Below, in pieces: positions 6,666-16,227 of a DNA stretch of 23,544 nt; the first letter of the stretch is position 1; each line of letters starts with the position of its first letter. This DNA is from CAYXFZ01 sp964464385 (lineage in GTDB: Bacteria > Planctomycetota > UBA1135), in the NCBI GenBank assembly GCA_964464385.1, contig CAYXFZ010000036.1, positions 1-23,544 on the forward strand, written 5' to 3'. A program made the position numbers and the translations under genes. The notes beneath the pieces are model-generated. The model saw only the letters and a program-made list of their open reading frames with translations, did no database searches and was not told the DNA's origin.

Positions 6666-8620
6666 GCTTGGCCTCCTTGACGATTACGGGCCACGAAGAG
6701 GAAAAGCACCACAATTCCAGCCATGACCAGCAAGGAGCCCGCGTCCGAATAGGAACTGCTCCAATCTGGCAGGGCGATTTCGTTGGCTTTGGGAATCGCC
6801 ACGAGAACACCGGCGATGGCCTCGCCGGCAATCAAACCCGAGGCCAGAAGAACGCCTCGATCGTGGGCCTTGCGTGGCGCATCCGCATCGCTTCCTGGGA
6901 TACGACGCGACGCAAAGAGGGCCAGCAGTCCGCCCAAGAAAATGGCGGTGGACAAACCGAAGGGCAAATACATGCCAACGGCGACCGGCATGACATGCAG
7001 GCGGAAGTCGGCACCTTTGGAAGCAGAAACGGCGGAGTTGGAAGAGCGGCGCAACAAATATTGATCCGCCAAGATGATCAGCAGACCCACCAACGCTCCT
7101 AGGGCAATCAGACCCCAGGGAAGGTTGGCGTCACCAAAAAAACCGTCCATGAGACCGGCGAACAAACCGGCTTGAGGGGCCTCCAGGGCATGGCCCTGCA
7201 AGGATTCGGCCAGATGTGCATCCGTGCCTATGCCATAAGAAGCATGCAACAAGGACAAAACCGGAGCCATCACGAAAGCGGCCGTGAGCACACCCAGAAC
7301 CTCAGCCCATTGCTGGCGCCAAGGGGTGGCACCTACCAAATGACCGGTCTTCAAATCTTGGCAGACATCCCCGGAAGTGCAGGTGGCGCAGCAAACCACA
7401 CCGGCCACTCCCATAGTGGCAAGAATGGCCGTTTCGCCGGAAAATCCAAACAGAGCAACGAAGGCAGAAGTCAATAAGACCGAACAAATGGTCATGCCAG
7501 AAACGGGGCTGTTGCTCGAGCCAACCAAGCCCACGATGTACGCGGCAACGGCCACGAAGAAGAAGGAGCAGACCACCATGAGGAGTGTGGCCAAGAGAGA
7601 GACGCCAAAGACCCCGCCCGTCACATGGTTGTACAAAAAGAGGACCACCAAAGTGGTAGCAGCAACCAAGAGCATGAGCCATTTGGGATCCATGTCCTCT
7701 CGCTTCGGGATGGGGGCCGAAACGGCAGTCCCCATGGAACTGCGATAGCCGGCCAGAGTCTCTTGCAGACCACGCACAATGCCGGATCGAATCTGCAGGA
7801 TGGACCACAGGCCACCAACGACCATGGCCCCAACACCGAGAAACTTGACCTCATGCTTGACCGCCGAGAAAAGGGCCTTGCCAGTTTCGGTGAACTCGCC
7901 GGACAAGACCGGAGCGGCAATCAACCAGGAAATGGCGCCGCCCAAAAAGACTTGCAATGCGATGCGAAAACCCACGATCCAGCCGACACCCACCAGAGCC
8001 GGAGAAACGGTCAAACCCAACCAAGTGGTGGAACTCCCCAGACCTACCGCGGCCCGCAATCCTCCGGAAATGGCCAGCACGGCATCGGACAGCAATTTCA
8101 CCAAAGCGCCTAGGCCCAAGGCGCCAAACACAATCTTCATACCGGACCCGCCCTCGTCCCCCGCTTGCAACACCTTGGCACAGGCCACGCCCTCGGGATA
8201 AATCAGCCCCTTCCCCTCGATGATCATGGGTTTGCGGAGGGGAATCATGAACAACACTCCGAGCAGGCCGCCGGTGGCCGCGACCATGGTCACGGTCCAG
8301 TAATCGAACTCGATCCAAACCCCGGCAAGGACCAGGGCCGGCATGGTGAAAATGACCCCCGCAGCTAGGGATTCGCCGGCCGAAGCAATCGTCTGAACAA
8401 TGTTGTTCTCCAACACGGTGCCGCGACGCAAAATCCCGCGCAAAACGCCCATAGAAATCACGGCAGCAGGAATGCTGGCACTGACCGTCATGCCGGCGAA
8501 CAGGCCCAGATAGACGTTGGCCACACTCATCACCAGACCCAGGACGACCCCGAGGATGAGGGCAAGGGCAGTCCATTCAGCCGGCGGACGGGATGACAGA
8601 CCCGTCGAAGGGGAACTCAT
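6662..8620 (-). CDS. OPT-family oligopeptide/metal-chelate transporter
   Basis: A 652-residue integral membrane protein with about fourteen or more hydrophobic segments. The N-terminal half contains NVYLGLFAGMTVSASIPAA at about 35-53 and NNIVQTIASAGESLAAGVIF at about 72-91, highly conserved in bacterial OPT proteins. Further on it has IYPEGVACAKVL, and CCATCTSGDVCQDLKTGHLV, also characteristic of the family. Members import peptides or metal chelates by proton coupling; the substrate here is unknown. The length matches bacterial members. It starts at ATG 8620, overlapping the PAP2 gene stop (ATGA), and its own stop overlaps the glycosyltransferase start. Confidence 0.93.
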   Translation of the reverse strand: MSSPSTGLSSRPPAEWTALALILGVVLGLVMSVANVYLGLFAGMTVSASIPAAVISMGVLRGILRRGTVLENNIVQTIASAGESLAAGVIFTMPALVLAGVWIEFDYWTVTMVAATGGLLGVLFMIPLRKPMIIEGKGLIYPEGVACAKVLQAGDEGGSGMKIVFGALGLGALVKLLSDAVLAISGGLRAAVGLGSSTTWLGLTVSPALVGVGWIVGFRIALQVFLGGAISWLIAAPVLSGEFTETGKALFSAVKHEVKFLGVGAMVVGGLWSILQIRSGIVRGLQETLAGYRSSMGTAVSAPIPKREDMDPKWLMLLVAATTLVVLFLYNHVTGGVFGVSLLATLLMVVCSFFFVAVAAYIVGLVGSSNSPVSGMTICSVLLTSAFVALFGFSGETAILATMGVAGVVCCATCTSGDVCQDLKTGHLVGATPWRQQWAEVLGVLTAAFVMAPVLSLLHASYGIGTDAHLAESLQGHALEAPQAGLFAGLMDGFFGDANLPWGLIALGALVGLLIILADQYLLRRSSNSAVSASKGADFRLHVMPVAVGMYLPFGLSTAIFLGGLLALFASRRIPGSDADAPRKAHDRGVLLASGLIAGEAIAGVLVAIPKANEIALPDWSSSYSDAGSLLVMAGIVVLFLFVARNRQGGQA

Positions 8621-9528
8621 GCCCCAGATTCTAAGGGTTCCGGGCCGGGAATCTCACGGAAGCGGCCAAAGAGCCACTCCGAAACCACGACCCACAATCC
8701 AAAATAGAGCAGGCCGACCAGGACATCCACGAGATAGTGATACCGGAGATAAAGCGTGGCCAATACCGTTAGCGCGGCCCAAGGCCCAAAAACAAGAAGG
8801 GAGCGGGGCGCCCTTTGCCACCCCAACCAAGCCACATAGCAAGCCATCATGGTGTGCCCGCTCGGAAAACAATCTCGTCTGGTCATCGCGTTCTCGGTCA
8901 GGGTGCCATGCAACAAATCCCGTAAGCCGAAAGAGGGCAGGATGGCGGCATACTCCAAGAATTCGTACGGGGATCGCGCCGACACGCACAAATACCCGCA
9001 GTAGGAAAGCAAGAAGCCAAGAACGAGTCGGTTCATATAACTATCTTGGGCAAGAACATCCCGGCGGTAGATCAACCAAGCGAGAAAGAAGAGCGGAAAA
9101 AAATAGAAGGAAGCGTATACCACTTGCAGAACATCGGTCCACCAAGGATGTTGCAAGCTCCCCCACCATCCTTCCCAGGTGTAACCCAAGCCTTGACGAT
9201 CCACCGCCAGGAGGGTCCATTCCTGGTCCTCCGGGGCAACCCAAGGGGTGACCCAGCCCAACAGAGAATATGCGGCATACAACAAAACAAGGGCCAAAAG
9301 CGGGCGCACGACCCTCCTCAAGAGAGAGAAATGAAAACAGAGCGCATCTCCAAGAAGGGAAGCGAGGGCCAAAGCGGCCACGGCCAAAAGGACCCTCGAC
9401 CCCAATTCTAGGGGCACAGGACTCAGTAGGATCATCACCCCCAACATGGCGGCAAAGGCCGGCATGAAAAAGCCCAAGCTGAGATTGCGGCCAGCAAGAG
9501 GGGTTTCCACGGCCTTATCATGCCGCAT
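8617..9528 (-). CDS. PAP2-superfamily membrane phosphatase (PAP2_3/inositolphosphotransferase-like)
   Basis: A 303-residue membrane protein with about six hydrophobic helices. The phosphatase site is visible as CFPSGHTMMA (PSGH at 222-225) and LRYHYLVDVLVG (Arg262, His264, Asp268), motifs C2 and C3 of the PAP2 fold in the form seen in Aur1/Ipt1-like proteins. The third motif (KxxxxxxRP) is not clear. It probably removes phosphate from, or exchanges head groups on, a membrane lipid such as a polyprenyl or phosphatidyl lipid. That fits the glycosyltransferase two genes downstream, which likely works on a lipid phosphate. The start is uncertain: ATG 9528 lies only 15 bases from the divergent gene, and an internal ATG at 9465 is possible. 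Confidence 0.85.
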   Translation of the reverse strand: MRHDKAVETPLAGRNLSLGFFMPAFAAMLGVMILLSPVPLELGSRVLLAVAALALASLLGDALCFHFSLLRRVVRPLLALVLLYAAYSLLGWVTPWVAPEDQEWTLLAVDRQGLGYTWEGWWGSLQHPWWTDVLQVVYASFYFFPLFFLAWLIYRRDVLAQDSYMNRLVLGFLLSYCGYLCVSARSPYEFLEYAAILPSFGLRDLLHGTLTENAMTRRDCFPSGHTMMACYVAWLGWQRAPRSLLVFGPWAALTVLATLYLRYHYLVDVLVGLLYFGLWVVVSEWLFGRFREIPGPEPLESGA

Positions 9529-9543
9529 CTGACCGCAAAATCC

Positions 9544-10500
9544 ATGCGCCTCTTCACCCTCTTTCTCTCGGCCCTGCTTCTTGCTTGTGCTCCGGCTTTG
9601 GTTCTTCCCTCATGCACGCAAAAAGGGGCCAACCTCATTCCACCCCCCTTCCAGGAAGAACGAGCTTGGGCTGATCTGGAAAAACTACTTTCCTTTGGCC
9701 CCCGAATTATCGGCAGCCCAGCCAGCGAACAAGCTCGGGCCTGGATTCGAGCAGAATTGGAACCTCTGGGCTGGGTTTTTGAAGAGGATCATTTTTCCGC
9801 CACTCCTCCCCCCGGGGCCGTTCGCCGCTCGGCCGTTTCGGGCACCAATCTGATCGCTCGGATGGCCGGCACCCTGCCCCAAGAGATTTGGATCTGCAGT
9901 CACTACGACACCTTGGATCGGCCCCGCTTTGTGGGCGCCAATGATTCCGGCTCCTCCAGCGCAGTTTTGATGGAGATCGGCCGCCAACTTGCCCATACCT
10001 CCGCCCAACCTAGCAGCACACGTGTCCTCTGTTGGTTTGATGGAGAAGAACCCTTCTATCCCGTGCCTTGGGATGACCAAAACAATTCCACGTTTGGTAG
10101 CCGCCATTTGGCGGAGCGATTGCACGAGGAAGGGGCCCTGCAGCGCATCTCCGCTCTCATCTTGCTGGATATGGTCGGGGATCGTTCTCTCGGCGTCAGC
10201 ATTGAATCCATGTCCTCGGGTTGGATCCGCACCATTTTGGAACGCACCTCCCGGCAATTGAACGATCCTCAGTTGTTCGTGGATCGGCGCGAGATCAAGG
10301 ATGACCACCTTGCTTTCCTCCGCCGTGGCGTTCCTGCGGCCGACCTCATCGACTTCCGTTTCGGGCCTCTCAACTCCTGGTGGCACACTCCCGAGGACAC
10401 CTTGGAGAAGTGCAGCGCCCAAAGCATGGGCCGGGTGGGTCGAGTGGTTTTAGCCGCTCTCCCTGCCCTGGAAAAGGCCGCCGCCGCCCGCGGACGCTAG
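9544..10500 (+). CDS. M28-family metallo-enzyme, glutaminyl-peptide cyclotransferase-like lipoprotein
   Basis: A protein of about 318 residues, exported through MRLFTLFLSALLLAC, where the cysteine at 15 is a fair lipobox (a second cysteine at 24 is an alternative). I chose ATG 9544 over 9520 because it places the basic residue directly before the hydrophobic core and leaves the divergent gene's start free. The zinc-enzyme motifs are in order: CSHYDT (His near 120), GANDSGSSSA (Asp near 134), WFDGEE (Glu near 168-169), LLDMVGD (Asp near 209) and SWWHTPEDTLEK (His near 281). KDDHLAFLRRGVPAADLID is typical of glutaminyl cyclases, so cyclisation of N-terminal glutamine on exported proteins is more likely than aminopeptidase activity, though both remain possible. 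Confidence 0.88.
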   Translation: MRLFTLFLSALLLACAPALVLPSCTQKGANLIPPPFQEERAWADLEKLLSFGPRIIGSPASEQARAWIRAELEPLGWVFEEDHFSATPPPGAVRRSAVSGTNLIARMAGTLPQEIWICSHYDTLDRPRFVGANDSGSSSAVLMEIGRQLAHTSAQPSSTRVLCWFDGEEPFYPVPWDDQNNSTFGSRHLAERLHEEGALQRISALILLDMVGDRSLGVSIESMSSGWIRTILERTSRQLNDPQLFVDRREIKDDHLAFLRRGVPAADLIDFRFGPLNSWWHTPEDTLEKCSAQSMGRVGRVVLAALPALEKAAAARGR

Positions 10501-13500
10501 TTCGAAATTTCCGCCCCGCTAAGTCGGGACGATTCGCTCTGGGAATCGGGGTCGGATTGGGCGCCGCTGAGTCGGGAGGATTCGCCCTGCGAATTTTGGT
10601 CGGGTTCGTTGACCAGGCCCTGCTTTTCCAAGTCGCTGAGATCCACAGCAACCACCAAAGAAATCCCGGCCTTGCGCATGGTGACGCCGAATAAGCGCTG
10701 ACAACGGGCCATGGTCAGTTTGTTGTGAGTCACGACCAGAAACTGGGTGTCCTTGACAAAATCCGACAACACATCCAGGAATCGCCCCACGTTGGCATCA
10801 TCCAAGGCCGCGTCCACTTCATCCAAGAGGCAGAACGGCGAGGGCCGAGAACGGAACACGGCAAGCAACAAGGCCAAGGCCGTGAGGGTGCGTTCGCCCC
10901 CCGAGAGAAGTTTGATGGAACGGAGATCCTTGCCGGGAGGCCGCACGTTGATATCAATGCCGGCAACGAGGGGGTCCGTTCCTTCTTCCAAGGTCACCGA
11001 AGCGCGGCCACCCCGAAAGAGGCGCCGGAAGATGGCCTCGAACTGGCCAGCCACGGCCTCGAAAGTTTCAACAAAGCGAGCTCGACACAGTTCGTCCAAT
11101 TCCTCGATGGTGGCCTCCAACTCGCGGTTGGCGGCAAGGAGATCATCCCGTTCCCCGGTCAAGAAGCGTTCCCGTTCCTCTCGCTCGGAAAGCTCCGAAA
11201 CTGCCTCCAGGTTGACGGATCCCAAGCGATCCAATTCCACGCGCAGGGATGCGGATTCCTTCTCGAGATCTCCAACTGCTTCCAAATCGACCTGTCCGGA
11301 AGGATCCAGATCCAGGGAAGAGGCCAAAGTGTCGAGCGGTTGCGGGAATTCCTCGCCCAAAGCGCGAATCAGTTCTTCCCGCTGCATGGTGATGCGTTGC
11401 TCAGCCAAAGCCAATTCCTGGCGATCGCCGAGGAGGGTCTCCCAGCGATCCGTGCCCTTCTCCTCGCCCACGCGAGCGCCCTCCAACACCTCAGTAGCCC
11501 TTTGCAGTTGACCTTCCGACTCCGCCAATCGAGTTTCCAAATCACCGCGGCGATTCAATAGAGCGGAGACTTCTTCTCGATCCAAGTGGGCTTGGTGGAG
11601 GGACTCCTTGCCCGAGGATTCCGCTTTGGCAATCTCGTCACCCAAGATGGCTCGAGCGTTGCCGTCCTTTTCTAATTGGCGACGCAAAAAACTCAAGCGG
11701 TGAGCCCGAGTTTCCAAGCGTTGCTCATGGCGTTCGTAGGTCAAACGCGCTTCGGTCAATGCAAGGCGAACGGTCTCCAAGGACGCCGCAGCAGCCTCAG
11801 CAACAGACTCGGACTCGGTGAGTTCGGTGCCCTTGCCAAGACGGGCCGCCTCCGCATGATCTCGGCCTGCTGTGGAATCTTGCTCTGTGGCCGCCGCTTG
11901 TTGCACAACCTCTCCCGCCCGTGCATGCTCCATGGCCAAGGCTTGGGCCTCTTCTTGGCGGCGCGCTAAGCGCTCCTTGGCTTCTTCCAGGCGAGCCTCG
12001 GCGCGGTCGCGTTCGGCAACCGCGGCCCGCCTGCAACTTCAATTCCGACGAGGCCAAACTTTCGCGAGCTTCCGTTTCGGCCTTACCGGCCAGTTGGGCG
12101 CGATCTTGGGAGGACTTCAAATCCTCTTGGGCCTGGCGACGAACATTTTCCCGCGCCAGCATGCCCTGTCCGGATTGGCCGTCCAACATGCCGCGACGCC
12201 CATAACCCGAACCCAACATGGAGCCATCTTGCGAGAGGAAAAGTGCCCCAGGGTTGGCGTGGGAAAGTTTTTCAGCGGTGGCTAAATCGGCGACGCAATA
12301 GACGGGGCCGAGTCGAGCACATACGGCATCACAACGATCCGCGTCACCCTCCAACAGAGAGCGGAGGGGACGGGCTCCTTCCATTTCCACGGGTACATGG
12401 GTCGCACCAGAATGAAACCAGTCCACTTCTCCCTGGAACTCGGCGAGTGTGGCCGCTCCATCCACCCAAAGGGCGTGCTGCAAGCGACCCAGCAGGTTTT
12501 CCAAGAGCCGATCCCAAGGCGGCGCCACCCGCACGCCGGCTAGGACTGGGCCATGCACCCCGGGAATCGGATTTTGCAGGAGTTCCCGCACGGTTTCCGG
12601 CACACCGAGCAGATCCTGGTCCACAGCAGCCAAGGTTTCCAGGAGGGTTCGATTGTCGGTTTCTTGCCGCTCAGCCTCTTGCAAGGCCTGGGAAGCCCTC
12701 AGGAGGGACTCCCGTGCAGAATCCCGCTCAGCGAGCCAGTCTCGGGAGGCCCCTTCCAATTGCCCGACCGCCTCGCCGGCAGCGGCCAAGGCAAGGTCGG
12801 CATCCCCGAGTTCGGCCTGAGCGGCCTCTTGCTCTTGGGCGCACGCAGTTTCGCGGCGCTTGAGGGCCCGAACGGCCCCTTCGGCCTCGGACCGGGTGCT
12901 GGCGGCAGCGGCGGCGCGGTTCTGCCAATCCGTGCGCTCGGCCAGGGCCTCGACCACTTGCGTGCGAAGGGAATCCACACGAGCGCGGGCATTGGTTTGG
13001 ATCTTGCGGCCCTCGGCATAAGTAGCCTCGGCGGTATCCAGGGCAGTGGCCAAGCGGTGGCCAGTTTCCTGCAAGGCGGATTCTTCCCCTTGCAGTTCTT
13101 CTGCCTCCCGCTCGGAATCCGCAGCCTCCGTTTCGACTTGTTGCAAGCGGGCCCGTTCGCTGGCGGCGCGGTTTTGAAAATCAGCGCCTCGAGTCTCCAG
13201 ACCGCGAACGCGTTCCTCCAATGCCGCCGCTTTCTGGCGAGCTTCGGCCGTTTCGGCGCGGATGGCGTCGCGCCTTTCCCGCAGAGCCGTTTCCTCGGCA
13301 GTCATTTGCACGAGGCGACCATCCGAAGCATTGCGAGACTGGCGAAGTTCTTCGAGGGAAGTCTCCAATTCCTGAGCCTGTTCCGCGATCGTGCCCTCTT
13401 CTTCCACCAGTTGGGCCCGGCGGGCCAGGGCGAAGCGAACCCGCGCTTGCCGCCAAGAGTCTCGCAATTCGATGTGTCGTTGGGCGCGGCCAGCCTGGGC

Positions 13501-14116
13501 CCGGAGCGTGCGAACCGAACGACTCACTTCGCGAAGAATGTCGTCANNNNNNNNNNTCCTGGCCTACGTGAGCCAGTTTGAGCTCCGCCTTGTGTTTGCG
13601 GGATTTGTAACGTGAAATCCCGGCGGCTTCCTCAAAGACGGAACGACGATCCGCCGGATTGGCCGAGAGCACGGCGTCAATCTTGCCCTGGGCGAGGACC
13701 ATGTAAGAACGCACGCCCAAGCCCGTGTCCATGATCATGTCACGGACTTCCTGCAACTTGACCTTACGGCCTTGCAGGAGATACTCGGATTCTCCGCTTC
13801 GGAAGAGACGGCGACCTACGGCCAGTTCCCCGCCAGGTTCTCCGAACTTGCCCTCAATATCCCCCAGAATGACCTCGACCATGGCAAAGGGGGAAGCCTT
13901 ACGGCCCTCGGCGCCCTTGAAAATCACATCGTCCATCGCCTCAGCACGCAATGCCCGAGCGGAACGCTCGCCCATGACCCACAGGAGAGCATCCACGACA
14001 TTGGATTTACCACAGCCATTGGGGCCCACGATTCCCGTCAGGCCCTGTTGGACGGGCAATACGGTGCGATCCGCGAAGGACTTGAAGCCCTCGAGTTCAA
14101 TGCGGCGAAGTTCCAT
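10497..14116 (-). CDS. smc: Chromosome segregation protein SMC (interrupted by an assembly gap and one frameshift)
   Basis: About 1,200 residues, the normal SMC length, forming the dimeric ATPase that folds and helps separate chromosomes. The N-terminal head starts MELRRIELEGFKSFADRT and has Walker A GPNGCGKSN. A coiled coil follows, then a hinge at roughly residues 510-650 (NPIPGVHGPVLAGVRV to YGRRGMLDGQSGQ), a second coiled coil, and the C-terminal head with signature LLSGGERTLTAL and Walker B FCLLDEVDAALDD. The N run at 13547-13556 interrupts the first coil just before DDILREV, and its flanks are not in one frame across ten bases. A one-base frame change near 12026-12030 breaks the second coil. 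It ends in an unusual repeated Ser-rich tail. Since smc is usually essential, both breaks are more likely assembly artefacts than real loss. Confidence 0.93.
10506..10601 (-). repeat. Two 48-bp imperfect tandem repeats encoding the SMC C-terminal tail
   Basis: Units 10506-10553 and 10554-10601 encode DPDSQSESSRLSGAEI and DQNSQGESSRLSGAQS, read as 16-residue repeats at the end of SMC. The DNA is closely similar over about 30 bases (around CCGCTAAGTCGGGA and CCGCTGAGTCGGGA). Typical SMC proteins end soon after the head domain, so this tail is an extension. Confidence 0.85.
12026..12030 (-). other. Apparent single-base frameshift in smc
   Basis: On the minus strand the coding frame reads ASSELKLQA up to this point. 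It then continues sensibly only one base farther on, as AAVAERDRAEARLEEAKERL. The original frame turns into arginine-rich shadow sequence, and the new frame has a stop just upstream. Removing one base from the run of three C's at 12026-12028 restores a continuous coiled coil. This looks like one extra base in the assembly or a true mutation. Confidence 0.8.
13547..13556. other. Assembly gap (10 N) inside smc
   Basis: Ten N's. The coding sequence on both sides is clearly SMC (KAELKLAHVGQ before, DDILREVSRSVRTL after). The two flanks are out of frame if the gap is exactly ten bases, so ten is a placeholder length. Comparison with the family suggests that only a few codons are missing. Confidence 0.95.
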
Positions 14117-14140
14117 GCAGGAAGAAGAGTATGCGGCGGG

Positions 14141-15766
14141 TCAGGAAGGATCCGAAGTGGGCGGGTGCAGGGTGAAAACCCCGCGGACACCTCGGACAGC
14201 AGGCAGAACAAGAACAGGAACCGCGTCCAACGCCGGCTGGGGCGGGCGGGGGTGGTCGGGTGCCGGGTTCCAGCCTACCGAGAAGGTGGGGGTATTTTCC
14301 TCCCCAAAGCATCCGGCCAAGCGAACGCCAACGGAACCGGTATGGGGAGGGAGTCCGGAATCCAGAAGCGACCCAATATTTTCAGCGGCGGTGCGAAAGT
14401 GGGCGACCAAGGAATGGAGAAGGCGACGGAGTTCGGAAGAATGGAGTTCGAGACCCAAATGGGCCACGGCTAGATCCAAACCAGCTGGTAAGAGGGCCAA
14501 GCGGGCAGGGGGCCGGGCCTGAGTTCGGGTATGGAGGGCCAAAGCGGCCTGGGCGGCCTGACCAGCGATTTGAGCAGCTTGGGAAAGAAACTCATCGGTA
14601 GAACTCCCAAGGGCAGCCACGAGATTGACCACAGCACAGGCCGCCACCCGTTGCCGAGGACGGTGCCGAGGAGAACGGGCAAAATGGGTCAAAAGAATGC
14701 GATCGGTGGCTTGCATCCTTCGCCGCAGGGAAGGTTCGGCAAGAAGATAGGACGACAGATCCAAGTGAATGAAATGCCCTTCTCTTGCCCAATGGAAGGC
14801 AAGTTCGACTTGGTTCGTCACCAAACGCAAACGGGCATGAGGCCGCTTCAACCATGCTGGCGCTAGCACGGTCACGTCCTGCGAGCCAGTTGGCCTACCC
14901 CACCAAGCTTGCACCTCGGCGGTGCGGAACAGTGCCCGACCGACCCGTTTCCAATACGCAAGCTCTTCCTCGCCCGAAGCAGGGGCTAAGCGCAGACAGG
15001 TAGATCGAGTCCAATCACGCAAAGAAGGAATATCAAAGGCTCCCCTTTCCCAAAACCGCAACACTTTGCGGGGCAGGATTTCTTCCAGGGCGTAACGGGC
15101 CAGAACCTCACCACCCAAGAGGGGTCGCGGATCCACTCCAGGTGCGGTCAGGGACGGCCCGCCCGTCCCAGGAACGCACTCTCCGCCGAGCCAAGCGTCC
15201 AATTCGCGCCGCCCAATCCCCACAGGATCGGGACCCAAGGGGTCTCCCCCCAAGCCCAGAGTTCGGCACTCATTCTCCGCCAAGGCGGCCAGCAAGCGAC
15301 CAGTGATGTGCCGAAATTCCCCAGCCACGAGGCGGCGTTCCAAGCGGTGCGCCACATCCCAGGCATGTTGACTCTCGAGGTGCCGGTCACGCATCAGCGA
15401 GCGCGCCAGACGGGCGCGATCCCAGGGCCGGGCCTCGCTGGGTTCCGCGCCATCGGTATGCACCCGCAAGCGCTGCAAGTGGGCCATGGTCAAACGCCGA
15501 ACATGGGCAAAGGCCTGCGCAGCAGGGGCACAACCGCAAGCATCCAGGGCCGACTCCACGGCAGCGGCCAAGCTAGCCGTTTCGACGATGTCTTCTTGCG
15601 TGGCCACCGCAACCATAGAGGCAAGTTGGGAGGCCAGATCCTCCGAAGAGGGATCCGGATTGCCAACAGCTTGCAAAGCTGCCTGGATCGAGGAAGTCAA
15701 CCGTACGAGGTCGAAAACCTGACGGCGACCGTCGCGTTTAAGGACTCGGTTCGGCCAGCGAGCCAC
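14141..15766 (-). CDS. ATP-cone protein with degenerate ribonucleotide-reductase-like body
   Basis: About 541 residues from the GTG at 15766; the open frame upstream only mirrors nrdR. Residues 8-95 form an ATP-cone (VLKRDGRRQVFDLVRL to AFAHVRRL), the same nucleotide-sensing module as in NrdR. Residues about 115-172 (WDRARLARSLM to LLAALAENE) look like a second, degenerate cone. The middle holds VLRFWERGAFDIPSLRDW and RSTCLRL, resembling the HxxGDIHIHDL...C region of anaerobic/class II reductases. Near residue 425, LLPAGLDLAVAHLGLE recalls the RNR C-terminal helix. No glycyl-radical motif (RVxGY) is seen. It overlaps the nrdR end by about 29 bases, so the two are probably made together. Its role may be regulatory or a diverged reductase; the exact function is unknown. 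Confidence 0.7.
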   Translation of the reverse strand: MARWPNRVLKRDGRRQVFDLVRLTSSIQAALQAVGNPDPSSEDLASQLASMVAVATQEDIVETASLAAAVESALDACGCAPAAQAFAHVRRLTMAHLQRLRVHTDGAEPSEARPWDRARLARSLMRDRHLESQHAWDVAHRLERRLVAGEFRHITGRLLAALAENECRTLGLGGDPLGPDPVGIGRRELDAWLGGECVPGTGGPSLTAPGVDPRPLLGGEVLARYALEEILPRKVLRFWERGAFDIPSLRDWTRSTCLRLAPASGEEELAYWKRVGRALFRTAEVQAWWGRPTGSQDVTVLAPAWLKRPHARLRLVTNQVELAFHWAREGHFIHLDLSSYLLAEPSLRRRMQATDRILLTHFARSPRHRPRQRVAACAVVNLVAALGSSTDEFLSQAAQIAGQAAQAALALHTRTQARPPARLALLPAGLDLAVAHLGLELHSSELRRLLHSLVAHFRTAAENIGSLLDSGLPPHTGSVGVRLAGCFGEENTPTFSVGWNPAPDHPRPPQPALDAVPVLVLPAVRGVRGVFTLHPPTSDPS

Positions 15767-16220
15767 GCCCCTTCTCCAGCATGGGTTTGAGTTCGTCGAG
15801 GAATTGAGAAATATCCTTGAACTCTCGATACACCGAGGCAAACCGAACATAGGCCACTTGGTCGAGTTTTTTCAATGCCTCCATGACCAATTGCCCGATG
15901 TACTTGCTGGAAACTTCCCGATCGAACATCTCGGCCAATTGGCGCTCAATCTCGGAAACGATTTCCTCGATATTTTCCAAGGAAACGGGGCGTTTTTCGC
16001 AGGCCTTCAACATGCCCTTGAGCACTTGCGTACGATCGAATGGAACGCGGGTGCCATCCTTTTTGACGACCCGCAGAGGGGCGTCTTCCATGCGCTCGTA
16101 AGTCGTGAAACGCCGACCACAGGCCTCGCATTGCCGGCGGCGGCGAATGGCATGGCCATCGGCGGAAGAGCGCGAGTCCATGACTCGGTCGTCGTCTTGT
16201 TTGCAGTAAGGACAGCGCAT
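15738..16220 (-). CDS. nrdR: Transcriptional repressor NrdR
   Basis: A 160-residue regulator that represses ribonucleotide reductase genes by sensing ATP/dATP. The start is ATG 16220, giving the standard MRCPYCKQDDDRVMDSR, not an upstream in-frame start, and it is supported by a strong AGGAGGAG seven bases before it. The N-terminal zinc ribbon has Cys3, Cys6, Cys31 and Cys34, with the basic RRRRQCEACGRRFTTYER binding region. The ATP-cone follows (VVKKDGTRVPFDRTQVLKG to VRFASVYREF). Length and sequence match the family well. It sits after mnmE with about 105 bases between and overlaps the ATP-cone gene downstream. A classic NrdR-box pair was not searched exhaustively. Confidence 0.97.
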   Translation of the reverse strand: MRCPYCKQDDDRVMDSRSSADGHAIRRRRQCEACGRRFTTYERMEDAPLRVVKKDGTRVPFDRTQVLKGMLKACEKRPVSLENIEEIVSEIERQLAEMFDREVSSKYIGQLVMEALKKLDQVAYVRFASVYREFKDISQFLDELKPMLEKGRGSLAEPSP

Positions 16221-16227
16221 CGGATTG

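Noticed and set aside
12553..13581. A long + strand open frame opposite smc
   Set aside because: It is the complement of SMC coiled-coil coding sequence and has no start context or family motif.
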